The notes under the pieces are model-generated. The model was given only the letters and a program-made list of their open reading frames with translations, was not told the origin of the DNA and did no database searches. A stretch of DNA of 64,000 nucleotides, from contig NZ_FOBD01000015.1 of assembly GCF_900109515.1 (NCBI RefSeq), forward strand, positions 118,459-182,458. Direction: 5' to 3'. This document shows, one piece after another, positions 27,123-35,835 of the stretch (positions are counted from its first letter, which is position 1; every line of letters starts with the position of its first letter). This stretch comes from Paenibacillus sp. OK003. GTDB lineage: Bacteria; Bacillota; Bacilli; Paenibacillales; Paenibacillaceae. The translations under genes were made by a program, and so were the position numbers.

Positions 27123-28076
27123 ATGAATGCACCTTCAATACAACCTCCTCTTCTGTGGGGAGATAAACGATTCCATACCTGGAATTATGAAATGAGAGAT
27201 GAATTTAACAATAAGGTTTTCAAAGTGATGCTGGATGCGGGTTTCACCTGCCCGAACCGTGATGGATCTATCGCCAAAGGGGGCTGTACATTTTGCAGCG
27301 CACGTGGATCGGGTGATTTCGCCGGTAGCAGACGGGATGATTTGGTCACCCAGTTTAATACCATTCGGGATAAACAGCATCTGAAATGGCCTACAGCCCA
27401 CTACATTGGCTATTTCCAAGCCTATACCAACACATACGCACCCGTTGAAGAACTGCGTGAATACTTTGAAGAAATTTTGAAGCAGCCCGGTGTCGTGGGT
27501 CTTTCCATTGCCACTCGCCCTGACTGTTTACCGGATGACGTCGTTGATTACTTGGCTGAATTGAATGAACGCACTTACCTATGGGTTGAGATGGGCTTGC
27601 AAACTATTCACGAGTCCACGTCAACCCTAATTAACCGTGCGCATGATACGCAGTGTTATGAGGAAGCCGTTGCGAAGCTGCGCAAACGGAATATTCGGGT
27701 GTGTACACATATTATTTACGGACTGCCGCAGGAAACCCATGAAATGATGCTGGATACCGGACGGGCTGTTGCCAACATGGATGTGCAGGGAATCAAAATT
27801 CATCTGCTTCATCTGATGCGCAAAACGCCAATGGTGAAGCAGTATGAAGCCGGGCTTCTTCGTTTCCTGGAACAGGACGAGTACATTAAACTGATCGTCG
27901 ATACGCTGGAGATGCTGCCACCCGAAATGATTGTACACCGCCTTACAGGGGATGCTCCGCGCGATTTGCTGATTGGGCCGATGTGGTCCATGAACAAATG
28001 GGAAGTATTAAATTCCATTGATCGTGAGCTGCGTGAGCGGGATTCCTGGCAAGGTAAATACTGGAGGGGTGCTTAA
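27123..28076 (+). CDS. ytqA: Radical SAM protein (TIGR01212 / YtqA family)
   Basis: A 317-residue radical SAM enzyme. The cluster-binding cysteines are in CPNRDGSIAKGGCTFCSA (C-x12-C-x2-C near residues 42-58, wider than the classic CxxxCxxC and as found in this family). The C-terminal part contains the B12-less barrel with GLQTIHESTSTLINRAHD and HLLHLMRKTPM. B. subtilis ytqA is followed by ytqB, and the same pair is found here. A role in RNA modification is often suggested but not established. The start follows AAGGAG. Confidence 0.9.
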   Translation: MNAPSIQPPLLWGDKRFHTWNYEMRDEFNNKVFKVMLDAGFTCPNRDGSIAKGGCTFCSARGSGDFAGSRRDDLVTQFNTIRDKQHLKWPTAHYIGYFQAYTNTYAPVEELREYFEEILKQPGVVGLSIATRPDCLPDDVVDYLAELNERTYLWVEMGLQTIHESTSTLINRAHDTQCYEEAVAKLRKRNIRVCTHIIYGLPQETHEMMLDTGRAVANMDVQGIKIHLLHLMRKTPMVKQYEAGLLRFLEQDEYIKLIVDTLEMLPPEMIVHRLTGDAPRDLLIGPMWSMNKWEVLNSIDRELRERDSWQGKYWRGA

Positions 28077-28077
28077 G

Positions 28078-28662
28078 ATGGGCTTTCTTTCGGTTTTAAG
28101 TTGTGCCCATCAATGGATTTCTTCCCGTTTACAGCCTGGAGATTTAGCTATTGATGCAACGGTAGGCACGGGGGCGGATACTCTGTTTCTGGCACAAAAA
28201 GTTGGTAAACGTGGTCAAGTCATCGGTTTCGATATTCAGAGCGAGGCACTTACCCTGGCACAAGCCCGTATTCGCAAACAAGAGGACAGCGCCAAATTGG
28301 GCTCCATCTCCATGCTTCAATTAAGCCATGATCGAATGGCTGAGGCCGTTCCTGCATCATGGCAGGGTAACGTTGGTGCTGTAATGTTCAACCTGGGGTA
28401 TCTGCCTTCGGAAGGTGCGGACTCCACCATAATTACGGAAACAGACAGTACCATTGCTGCACTCCAGGCTGCACTGGCATTGCTCAAGCCACGCGGCATT
28501 ATTACCGTTGTGCTGTATCCGGGTCATGATGGAGGATCACAGGAAGCGGATGCGGTTCTTGAATGGTCCTCTGCTCTGTCTGTAGAGCAGGCACAAGTGG
28601 TAATCTATCGCCAATTGCAGCGTGAGACCTCCCCTTTTCTGATTGGCATCGAGAAAAAATAA
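28078..28662 (+). CDS. ytqB: Class I SAM-dependent rRNA methyltransferase-like protein (YtqB)
   Basis: A 194-residue Rossmann-fold methyltransferase with the SAM motif I DATVGTGADTLFLAQKVG and a later NLGYLPSEG motif. B. subtilis YtqB is the homologue; a role in tRNA mnm5 methyl transfer (MnmM) has been assigned to the family. It starts two bases after the ytqA stop codon, with GGAGGGG placed within the end of ytqA, so the two form an operon. A longer frame from 28018 has no support. Confidence 0.88.
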   Translation: MGFLSVLSCAHQWISSRLQPGDLAIDATVGTGADTLFLAQKVGKRGQVIGFDIQSEALTLAQARIRKQEDSAKLGSISMLQLSHDRMAEAVPASWQGNVGAVMFNLGYLPSEGADSTIITETDSTIAALQAALALLKPRGIITVVLYPGHDGGSQEADAVLEWSSALSVEQAQVVIYRQLQRETSPFLIGIEKK

Positions 28663-28849
28663 TTTCCTTTGTTCCACAAATACAATAAACTAGACACAAT
28701 CGCAACAAAGCACTCTTTGGGTTTAATTTATGCGATTTGTGTACTACATAAAGACGTGCAACCGTATTCACTGTTACATTCATGCCAACTACGCGGTCAT
28801 GATTGATTAAAGCGATCCACCATTTCATATACTAGAGGAGAGATTAGGA

Positions 28850-29827
28850 ATGCCTACGCCATACCCACTGCAATTTCAACCAGAGTTCAAAGAACGTGTA
28901 TGGGGAGGTCGCGCGCTGGAGCAATTCGGCCTGACGCCACCTGAAGGACATATAGGAGAAGGCTGGATGATTGCGGATCATCCCAATGGTACAACCAAGG
29001 TATTAAATGGAGCACTTGCTGGAAAAGGCCTGGACGAAGTTCGTGAGAAACTGGGCACAGCCTGGCTTGGAACCAAAGGAGTATCGGAAAAAGGCGGACG
29101 ATTCCCGCTTCTGATCAAACTGCTTGACTGTAACGATGATCTGTCCGTACAAGTTCATCCAACAGATGACTACGAAGCGCTCCCTCCCGGCGAGCTTGGC
29201 AAAACGGAAATGTGGTATGTGCTGGATGCCAAACCAGGAGCACATATCATCTACGGCTTGAATGAAGGCGTTAATCGCGAAGTACTGAAGGAAGCGCTGG
29301 AGAATGGTACGGTTATGGATACCCTTCGTCAAGTACCTGTAGAGGCTGGAGATACGTTCTTTATCCCTGCGGGAACGGTACACGCTCTATGTGCAGGTGT
29401 CGTTGTGACTGAGATTCAGCAAAACTCGGATACAACATACCGGATTTACGATTATAATCGTCCAGGCCTGGATGGCAAACCACGTGAGCTGCATGTTGAG
29501 GATTCGTTGAATGTAACGGCTTATGAGGGCGCTGGCGCCACGACGATGAAAACCAACAATGCAGCTCCAGGTGAGTGGCTGAAGCTTGCGGAATGCCCAT
29601 ACTTTGTAGTAGAAAAAGGGATTGTTACAGGACGTTGGGAGCTCTCTACAAGTGCTGAAAGCTTCACTATTCTTGTGGTCTGTGAAGGTAGCGGAACGCT
29701 GGAGTGGAATAACGCAGATTCGGATAAAATTGAATTGAAAGCTGGACAATGTTACTTACTGCCTGCTAACCTGGGCTCCTATACGCTGGATGGCAACACT
29801 ACTGTTCTTCGCTCTTCTTTGCCTTAA
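28850..29827 (+). CDS. manA: Mannose-6-phosphate isomerase, class I
   Basis: A 325-residue cupin-fold enzyme that interconverts mannose-6-phosphate and fructose-6-phosphate. Zinc-binding and active-site residues are visible in LSVQVHPTDDYEA and AGTVHALCAG, with the substrate-binding DYNRPGLDGKPRELH further on. The length is that of the short Bacillus-type ManA (YvyI/Pmi). ATG follows GAGAGGAGA. It stands apart from the genes around it by nearly 190 bases. Confidence 0.95.
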   Translation: MPTPYPLQFQPEFKERVWGGRALEQFGLTPPEGHIGEGWMIADHPNGTTKVLNGALAGKGLDEVREKLGTAWLGTKGVSEKGGRFPLLIKLLDCNDDLSVQVHPTDDYEALPPGELGKTEMWYVLDAKPGAHIIYGLNEGVNREVLKEALENGTVMDTLRQVPVEAGDTFFIPAGTVHALCAGVVVTEIQQNSDTTYRIYDYNRPGLDGKPRELHVEDSLNVTAYEGAGATTMKTNNAAPGEWLKLAECPYFVVEKGIVTGRWELSTSAESFTILVVCEGSGTLEWNNADSDKIELKAGQCYLLPANLGSYTLDGNTTVLRSSLP

Positions 29828-29892
29828 TTGAATAATCAATGAACTATTCAAGTGATTGGCTAATGTGACCTGTGAAGGAGGATTTACACGAG

Positions 29893-30870
29893 ATGCAGGA
29901 ATCTACCTTTAGCCTGGTTGGCAATGAAGGTACCCGTATTCATGTGTACCGCTGGCTTCCCGATCCGGAGTGCAACATCAAAGGTGTAGTCCAGATTGCA
30001 CATGGCATGAGCGAGACCGCTGCCCGATATGCTGAGTTTGCCCAACATCTCACCACGCACGGCTACGCCGTCTACGCCAATGATCATCGCGGTCACGGTA
30101 AAACGGTAGAGAACTCGAATTTGTTGGGCAATGCCGGCGTCGATGCTTTCCGCTGGATGGCGAGTGACATGATGAATCTGGGCGAAGTTGCCGCCAAAGA
30201 AAACCCTGATGTGCCCCTCTTTCTGATGGGGCATAGCATGGGGTCGTTTTTGGTACAGCATCTAATGTATGCTGGCCACGAGCGTTACCATGCATTTATT
30301 TTGTCCGGCACTAATGGCAAACGTGGTCTTCTTCGGATTGGAGAGAAACTGGCTTTCTTGCAGTGTAGCATTCAGGGAACCGGTCATCCAAGTATGCTGC
30401 TCAATGCGCTCGTATTTGGCGGATTCAACCGTTCTTTCCGTCCGGCAACGACGCCGTTTGATTGGCTGTCTCGGGACCCCGAAGAGGTCAAGCGGTTTAT
30501 GGATGACCCTTTGTGTGGAGCCGTCTGCTCCGCAGGTTTTTTCCGCGACTTTTTCAAGCTGCTGTTGGACATTCACTTGCCACGTAACATGAAACGTATT
30601 CCCAAGGATAAATCTGTATATCTGTTCTCGGGTGAACAAGATCCGGTGGGACTTCATGGCAAAGGAGTGCTTAACCTGGTCTCCCAATATCGGGAGCTTC
30701 AGCTTGAGGATATCGAATACCGCCTCTATCCGGGGGGACGCCACGAAATGCTGCATGAGACGAATCGGACTGAGGTTGCAGGGCATGTCGTGGAGTGGCT
30801 GGAGAGACATACGCCCGACTACAGTGCATCTCATTCCACAACACACGCAGAAACGGCCGATTCCGTGTAA
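29893..30870 (+). CDS. Alpha/beta hydrolase, monoacylglycerol lipase/lysophospholipase-like
   Basis: An alpha/beta-fold serine hydrolase of about 325 residues. The oxyanion/nucleophile elbow GHSMGS is near residue 113 and the C-terminal catalytic His sits in GGRHEMLHE. The HGM near residue 40 and NDHRGHGKT match the lysophospholipase/monoacylglycerol lipase group (Hydrolase_4). The GTG at 29872 overlaps the AAGGAGG site, so the ATG at 29893 is chosen. The physiological substrate is unknown. Confidence 0.85.
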   Translation: MQESTFSLVGNEGTRIHVYRWLPDPECNIKGVVQIAHGMSETAARYAEFAQHLTTHGYAVYANDHRGHGKTVENSNLLGNAGVDAFRWMASDMMNLGEVAAKENPDVPLFLMGHSMGSFLVQHLMYAGHERYHAFILSGTNGKRGLLRIGEKLAFLQCSIQGTGHPSMLLNALVFGGFNRSFRPATTPFDWLSRDPEEVKRFMDDPLCGAVCSAGFFRDFFKLLLDIHLPRNMKRIPKDKSVYLFSGEQDPVGLHGKGVLNLVSQYRELQLEDIEYRLYPGGRHEMLHETNRTEVAGHVVEWLERHTPDYSASHSTTHAETADSV

Positions 30871-30896
30871 TGCGGTACAAATTACTTATGCAATGA

Positions 30897-30960
30897 CAAA
30901 AGCCCCTGAACGCGGGTGCACAGCATACACTGTGCTCCGCGTTCAGGGGCTTTCTTTTTT
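30897..30960. terminator. Bidirectional terminator between the hydrolase gene and odhB
   Basis: AAAGCCCCTGAACGCGG / CCGCGTTCAGGGGCTTT is a long perfect stem with T-rich sequence after it and A residues before it. It serves two converging genes. Confidence 0.95.
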
Positions 30961-30999
30961 TTATTTATAAGATGGCAATTTAATGTTAATCGTTATGGA

Positions 31000-32280
31000 T
31001 TACCCTTCGATCAGCAAAGACTCTGGATCTTCAAGCAATTCTTTTACCGTCACAAGAAAACGTACAGCTTCGCTACCATCAATGATACGGTGATCATACG
31101 ACAGGGCGATGTACATCATCGGACGGTTCTCCATCCGCTCTGCATCAATCGCTACTGGACGAAGCTGGATTTTGTGCATACCCAGAATACCTACTTGAGG
31201 TGTATTCAAAATCGGTGTGGACAACAGGGAGCCAAACGTTCCGCCATTGGTAATGGTGAAGGTTCCTCCTTGCAGATCAGACAACGCCAGCGTGTTGGAA
31301 CGCGCTTTGGACGCCAGGTCAGCAATGCTTTTCTCGATCTCAGCGAAGCCAAGACGATCTGCATCACGTACCACCGGTACGACAAGGCCCTCTTTGGCAG
31401 ATACCGCAATACCGATATCATAGTACTTTTTGAGAACTACATCTTCGCCATCAATTTCCGCGTTAATGGTTGGGAACTTTTTCAGTGCGCCTACAACCGC
31501 TTTGGTGAAGAAGGACATGAAGCCGAGATTGATTTCATGTTTCTCTTTGAACTTGTCCTTACGGCGTTTACGAACATCCATGATTGCCGTCATATCGACT
31601 TCGTTAAACGTAGTCAACATCGCTGCAGTCTGCTGTGCTTCTACCAGGCGTTTCGCAATGGTAGCACGACGACGAGACATGCGTTGACGCTCTACTGGTT
31701 TGGTATAGGTGGAGCCACCTGCTGCCGGAGCACTAGGTGCTGCAGCGGGAGCTTTAGCAGGAGGCGCTGCAGGAGCGGCAGCCTGCGTGTTGTGAGTTTT
31801 CACATCATCCTGATAAACCCGACCAATCGGATCCTTGCTCTGTACCTGATCCAGCTCAATACCACGCTCACGTGCAAGTTTGCGAGCAGACGGTGAAGCT
31901 GTCTTCGAGCTGCTATCCGAGGACTCCGGTGCTGCTGCAGCAACGGGTGCTGGTGGCGGAATTGGAGCTTCCGGTGCAGGAGCAGCTGCTAGTTTCTGCT
32001 CCGTTGCTGCTGGTTGGGAAGCGGGCGCGCCGCTTCCTCCTCCAGTTCCTGCCGAGAGTGTTCCAATCGTTTCACCGATTTCTACAGTCTCGCCTTCCTG
32101 GCGAACAATTTTCTCAAGAACACCGCTCTCTTCAGCACTAATCTCAATATTTACTTTATCCGTTTCCAGTTCCAGAAGAACATCACCCTGATTAACGGTT
32201 TCGCCTTCTTTGACCAGCCATCTGGATACAGTTCCTTCCGTTATCGACTCACCCATTGCAGGTACTTTAATTTCACTCAC
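31000..32280 (-). CDS. odhB: 2-oxoglutarate dehydrogenase E2, dihydrolipoyl succinyltransferase
   Basis: A 426-residue E2 of the TCA-cycle complex. An N-terminal lipoyl domain carries the lipoylated Lys in ELETDKVNIEIS, followed by an Ala/Pro-rich linker, the E3-binding segment (SPSARKLARERGIELDQV), a second Ala/Pro linker and the catalytic acyltransferase domain ending in the active-site LSYDHRIIDG. It starts with GTG, 8 bases after GGGGAGG, only 5 bases after odhA. Also called sucB. Confidence 0.97.
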   Translation of the reverse strand: MSEIKVPAMGESITEGTVSRWLVKEGETVNQGDVLLELETDKVNIEISAEESGVLEKIVRQEGETVEIGETIGTLSAGTGGGSGAPASQPAATEQKLAAAPAPEAPIPPPAPVAAAAPESSDSSSKTASPSARKLARERGIELDQVQSKDPIGRVYQDDVKTHNTQAAAPAAPPAKAPAAAPSAPAAGGSTYTKPVERQRMSRRRATIAKRLVEAQQTAAMLTTFNEVDMTAIMDVRKRRKDKFKEKHEINLGFMSFFTKAVVGALKKFPTINAEIDGEDVVLKKYYDIGIAVSAKEGLVVPVVRDADRLGFAEIEKSIADLASKARSNTLALSDLQGGTFTITNGGTFGSLLSTPILNTPQVGILGMHKIQLRPVAIDAERMENRPMMYIALSYDHRIIDGSEAVRFLVTVKELLEDPESLLIEG

Positions 32281-32285
32281 AGCTG

Positions 32286-35159
32286 TTACCTCCCCAGTGG
32301 AATATTATTCTTCGTCGTTTGCTTCAATGCGGATGTAATGATCTGTTGCTGCTCCATGCCATGCACAAGTTGATAACCGCTGGAAGGACTCGCATGTTCC
32401 GGGCGACCTTCGTATTTAACGGTTGTTCCTTCTGGCGCGATTTCACGAAGACGAGGCTCCATGTATGTCCAGGCACCCATGTTTTTGTTTTCTTCCTGTA
32501 CCCACACCAGCTCTTTCAGCTTGCTGAAACGTGCAAGTACACGCTTGATTTCTTCCGCCGGGAACGGATACAGCTGTTCGACACGAATAATGTGAAGCCA
32601 AGACCAATCTGCTTTATCTTTCTCAAAAGCATCTTCCAGATCGATGGCGATTTTACCACTGCACAAGATGATACGCTCTACGCGATCCGGTTTCGTGCCC
32701 AACCCTGCTTGCTCCAGCACAGGCTCAAACTTGCCTTCGCTGAACTCTGTTGCAGGTGAAGCGACACGAGGATTACGAATAAGACTTTTCGGCGACATCA
32801 TAACGAGCGGACGAGCGTCTTCCGTTTCAGTCAACGAAGCCTGACGACGCAGCAGATGGAAATATTGCGATGCACTTGTCAAGTTCGCAACGGTCATATT
32901 GTCTTCTGCACAGAGCTGCAGGAAACGTTCCAGACGAGCACTTGTATGCTCAGGTCCCTGACCTTCGTTCGCGTGCGGAAGCAGCATAACCAGACTGGAT
33001 TTTTGTGACCATTTGGCACGACCGGCAGATACGAACTGGTCAAAAATAACTTGTGCGCAGTTCGCAAAATCTCCGAATTGCGCTTCCCAGATTACGAGCG
33101 TATCTGGTGAGTAGACGTTATATCCGTATTCGAAACCAACAACGGACTCCTCAGACAACGGACTGTTGTAGATAGCGAAGGAAGCTCTTGCCTGTGGCAG
33201 ATGATGCAGCGGGCAGAATTTCGCACCATTCTCGGAGTCATGCAACACCAAGTTCCGATGGGCAAACGTTGCACGCTCTGCATCCTGTCCACTGATCCGG
33301 ATCGGTTTGCCATCCGCAAGAATGGTAGCAAACGCAAGCGTCTCTGCAAGACTCCAGTCTACCTTCTCACCTTCGTTCAGAGATGTGCTTCTGCGCTGCA
33401 AAATACGCTGCAACTTCGGATACACATTAAAATTCTCTGGCCATTTCAGCAAGTCTGCGTTAATTGTCCGCAGATTTTCCAGTGGTACCGCAGTTGGAAT
33501 AATCGAAACGGCTTCTGGCTCGCTAATTTGACGTTGGTAATATTCATGTACTTCATTGTTCTTCATCTGCTCGTATGCTTCTTTTAAGCGGTTCGTCACA
33601 GCTTCACGAATGCTGTTGATGGAGGCATCGTCGATAACCGATTCCTCTTTCAGATGATCCTGGTACAAGTGACTAACCGTTGGATGAGCTTTTACTTTGT
33701 CATACACCGTCGGCTGTGTTGTTTCTGGATCATCCGTTTCGTTATGACCATAACGACGGTAACCGATCAGGTCAATCAGGAAGTCCTTTTTGAACAGGTT
33801 ACGGTATTCCGCTGCCATACGAATAGCTGCGATACATGCATCCGGATTGTCTGCATTGACATGCACAATAGGAATTTCATATCCTTTGGCAAGGTCACTC
33901 GCATAATACGTTGAGCGTGAATCACTGCTGTCTGTTGTGAATCCCAGACGGTTGTTCACGATAATATGAATTGTTCCGCCATTTTGGTAACCAGGCAATG
34001 CTTTGAAATTGAGCGTCTCTGCTACAATACCTTCCCCAGGGAAAGCCGCATCACCATGCATCAGAATGGTTGCCGCTTTGGTTACATCCTGCTTCGGATA
34101 TCCCGGATCACGTCGGTCATCCTGTGCTGCACGTGCAAAGCCCTGTACAACCGGATTTACATATTCCAGGTGACTCGGGTTATTGGCAAGCGTAAGACGC
34201 GCTTGTACTGTTTCACCGTCTTTTACATAACGGTTTGCGCCCAGATGATATTTGACATCCCCCGTCCAACCGTAATTGATTCCTGTTGAACCTTCGGAAG
34301 GAACCAAATCCTTGTTCGGAGAATGATGGAATTCAGAGAAAATTTTGCTATACGGCTTGCCCAGTACATGAGCAAGTACGTTCAATCGACCACGGTGAGC
34401 CATCCCCATCAGAATATGGCTGGAACCAGCGTGTGCCATAATTCGGACTGCTTCATCCAGCATAGGGACTAACACGTCGTTACCTTCAATGGAAAAACGT
34501 TTTTGCCCAACAAATGTTTTGTGGAGGAAATCTTCAAATTGCTCCACTTCAACCAAACGTTCCAGCAAAGCTTTACGCTCCTCTGGATTAAGCGGTGCCG
34601 GCGAAGTACGAGATTCTGCACGGCGGTTCAGCCATTCCCGCTCATGAACCTCATGCACATGGCTGAATTCATAAGCGATAGGACCCGTATATATTTGCCG
34701 CAGGCGCTGGATGGCATCCAATCCTGTTACCGTCTGTCCATCTGCACCTTCCCAGATCAGGGAAGCTGGCAGAGCTTTCAAATCTTCTTCATTCAATTCA
34801 AAATGCTTCGGTTCAAGCAAAGAAGTATCTGAATCTTCACTGATTCCAAGGGGATCAATATCGGCCGCAAGGTGACCATAGGTACGAATATTCATTACCA
34901 GTTTCCCTGCTGTAACCGCTTTCTGTAATAGTTGAATATCCACGCTTCCGGAAGCCTTTTGGGCATTGCCAGAATACGAGGCTGCATGTGCATCCCTGCC
35001 AGACATCGGCGGTGCACCCCATTGTTCAAATAATTCCCGATAAGCCGGTGTAACTGCACCCGGGTCTTGGGAGTATAATTCATATTGTTCCTGTACGTAT
35101 CCCATATTCGGGCCATAGTAACTTTCCCAGGGTTTCTTGTTGCCTTCCTCGATCGTCAT
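32286..35159 (-). CDS. odhA: 2-oxoglutarate dehydrogenase E1
   Basis: A 957-residue thiamine-diphosphate E1 that decarboxylates 2-oxoglutarate. The N-terminal small domain (ESYYGPNMGYVQEQYELYSQDP) and the ThDP motif region (HGDAAFPGEGIVAETLNFKALPGYQNGGTIHIIVNNRLGFTT) are clear. It is followed directly by odhB. An ACGGAGG site precedes the ATG. Also called sucA. The E3 subunit is not in the window and is usually shared with pyruvate dehydrogenase. Confidence 0.97.
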   Translation of the reverse strand: MTIEEGNKKPWESYYGPNMGYVQEQYELYSQDPGAVTPAYRELFEQWGAPPMSGRDAHAASYSGNAQKASGSVDIQLLQKAVTAGKLVMNIRTYGHLAADIDPLGISEDSDTSLLEPKHFELNEEDLKALPASLIWEGADGQTVTGLDAIQRLRQIYTGPIAYEFSHVHEVHEREWLNRRAESRTSPAPLNPEERKALLERLVEVEQFEDFLHKTFVGQKRFSIEGNDVLVPMLDEAVRIMAHAGSSHILMGMAHRGRLNVLAHVLGKPYSKIFSEFHHSPNKDLVPSEGSTGINYGWTGDVKYHLGANRYVKDGETVQARLTLANNPSHLEYVNPVVQGFARAAQDDRRDPGYPKQDVTKAATILMHGDAAFPGEGIVAETLNFKALPGYQNGGTIHIIVNNRLGFTTDSSDSRSTYYASDLAKGYEIPIVHVNADNPDACIAAIRMAAEYRNLFKKDFLIDLIGYRRYGHNETDDPETTQPTVYDKVKAHPTVSHLYQDHLKEESVIDDASINSIREAVTNRLKEAYEQMKNNEVHEYYQRQISEPEAVSIIPTAVPLENLRTINADLLKWPENFNVYPKLQRILQRRSTSLNEGEKVDWSLAETLAFATILADGKPIRISGQDAERATFAHRNLVLHDSENGAKFCPLHHLPQARASFAIYNSPLSEESVVGFEYGYNVYSPDTLVIWEAQFGDFANCAQVIFDQFVSAGRAKWSQKSSLVMLLPHANEGQGPEHTSARLERFLQLCAEDNMTVANLTSASQYFHLLRRQASLTETEDARPLVMMSPKSLIRNPRVASPATEFSEGKFEPVLEQAGLGTKPDRVERIILCSGKIAIDLEDAFEKDKADWSWLHIIRVEQLYPFPAEEIKRVLARFSKLKELVWVQEENKNMGAWTYMEPRLREIAPEGTTVKYEGRPEHASPSSGYQLVHGMEQQQIITSALKQTTKNNIPLGR

Positions 35160-35756
35160 CGACGTTCCCTCCGTCTTGATTTAGTCATAAGTTTTTGACG
35201 GAAATCATTGACTAAGCCGTAATTTGCGTTCGTTCAACATTTTAAGCTAAATTTTTCATGAAGTCCAATAATCGTGCTGTTGGTGGTAGTAACGTTGTTC
35301 CGACGCTCCCGTCAAGGTTTGTCTGCGTTTTCAAAATCATAGTAAACTGATGATTGTATATACCGTCGCACAGATGTCGAATACTGTCCTGATCCGTTCG
35401 AGGGTTACACCTTCCTCAACTTTTTCAAGTGAAGTCCGTGTTCTAATATCTATTCTATAAACTTTTACGCTCAGGAGCATTTCCTATTTTTAGTTCAATT
35501 GATGCATAAATTAGATGAATCGAATAATTCGAACATTTGCGACCCACAAATGTGCTCTGATTGTATGCCGTTTTGTTGTTAAACGCTTATCCTGCGATGG
35601 TTTATACACAATTTCAGATTTCGCCCGATTTGCAGCCCCCTTATTTAGAATTGTGGTCCATAATGTTCAAAAACAAACCGTCAAGATAAATATTAACCAT
35701 TTGGCTTGGTAATCACCAAAAAAATGGGTGTTGCTTGCAATTAAATGTTATATACC
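35160..35756 (-). promoter_or_regulatory. Long upstream region of odhAB
   Basis: About 600 bases without a gene. On the minus strand TGAAAACGCAGACA (35333-35320) matches 13 of 14 positions of the CcpA cre consensus, and odhAB is known to be repressed by glucose in B. subtilis. No promoter with both boxes convinced me, although TTTATAGAATAGATATTAGAAC-like AT-rich stretches occur at 35430-35460. The 65-codon plus-strand frame here has no ribosome binding site. Confidence 0.35.
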
Positions 35757-35802
35757 AAAAGCCGCCTGTAATGCGTAAAAGCATCCGGGCGGCTTCTTTT
35801 TG
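35757..35802 (-). terminator. Terminator after the Ig-like protein gene
   Basis: AAGCCGCCCGGATGC / GCATTACAGGCGGCTT with an imperfect middle and TTTT, about 35 bases after the stop codon. Confidence 0.8.
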
Positions 35803-35835
35803 AATTGGTTTATTTAGGCTGACAGTCTTTCATTT

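Noticed and set aside
35515..35712. 65-codon plus-strand frame upstream of odhA
   Set aside because: No ribosome binding site and composition follows the AT-rich intergenic DNA.
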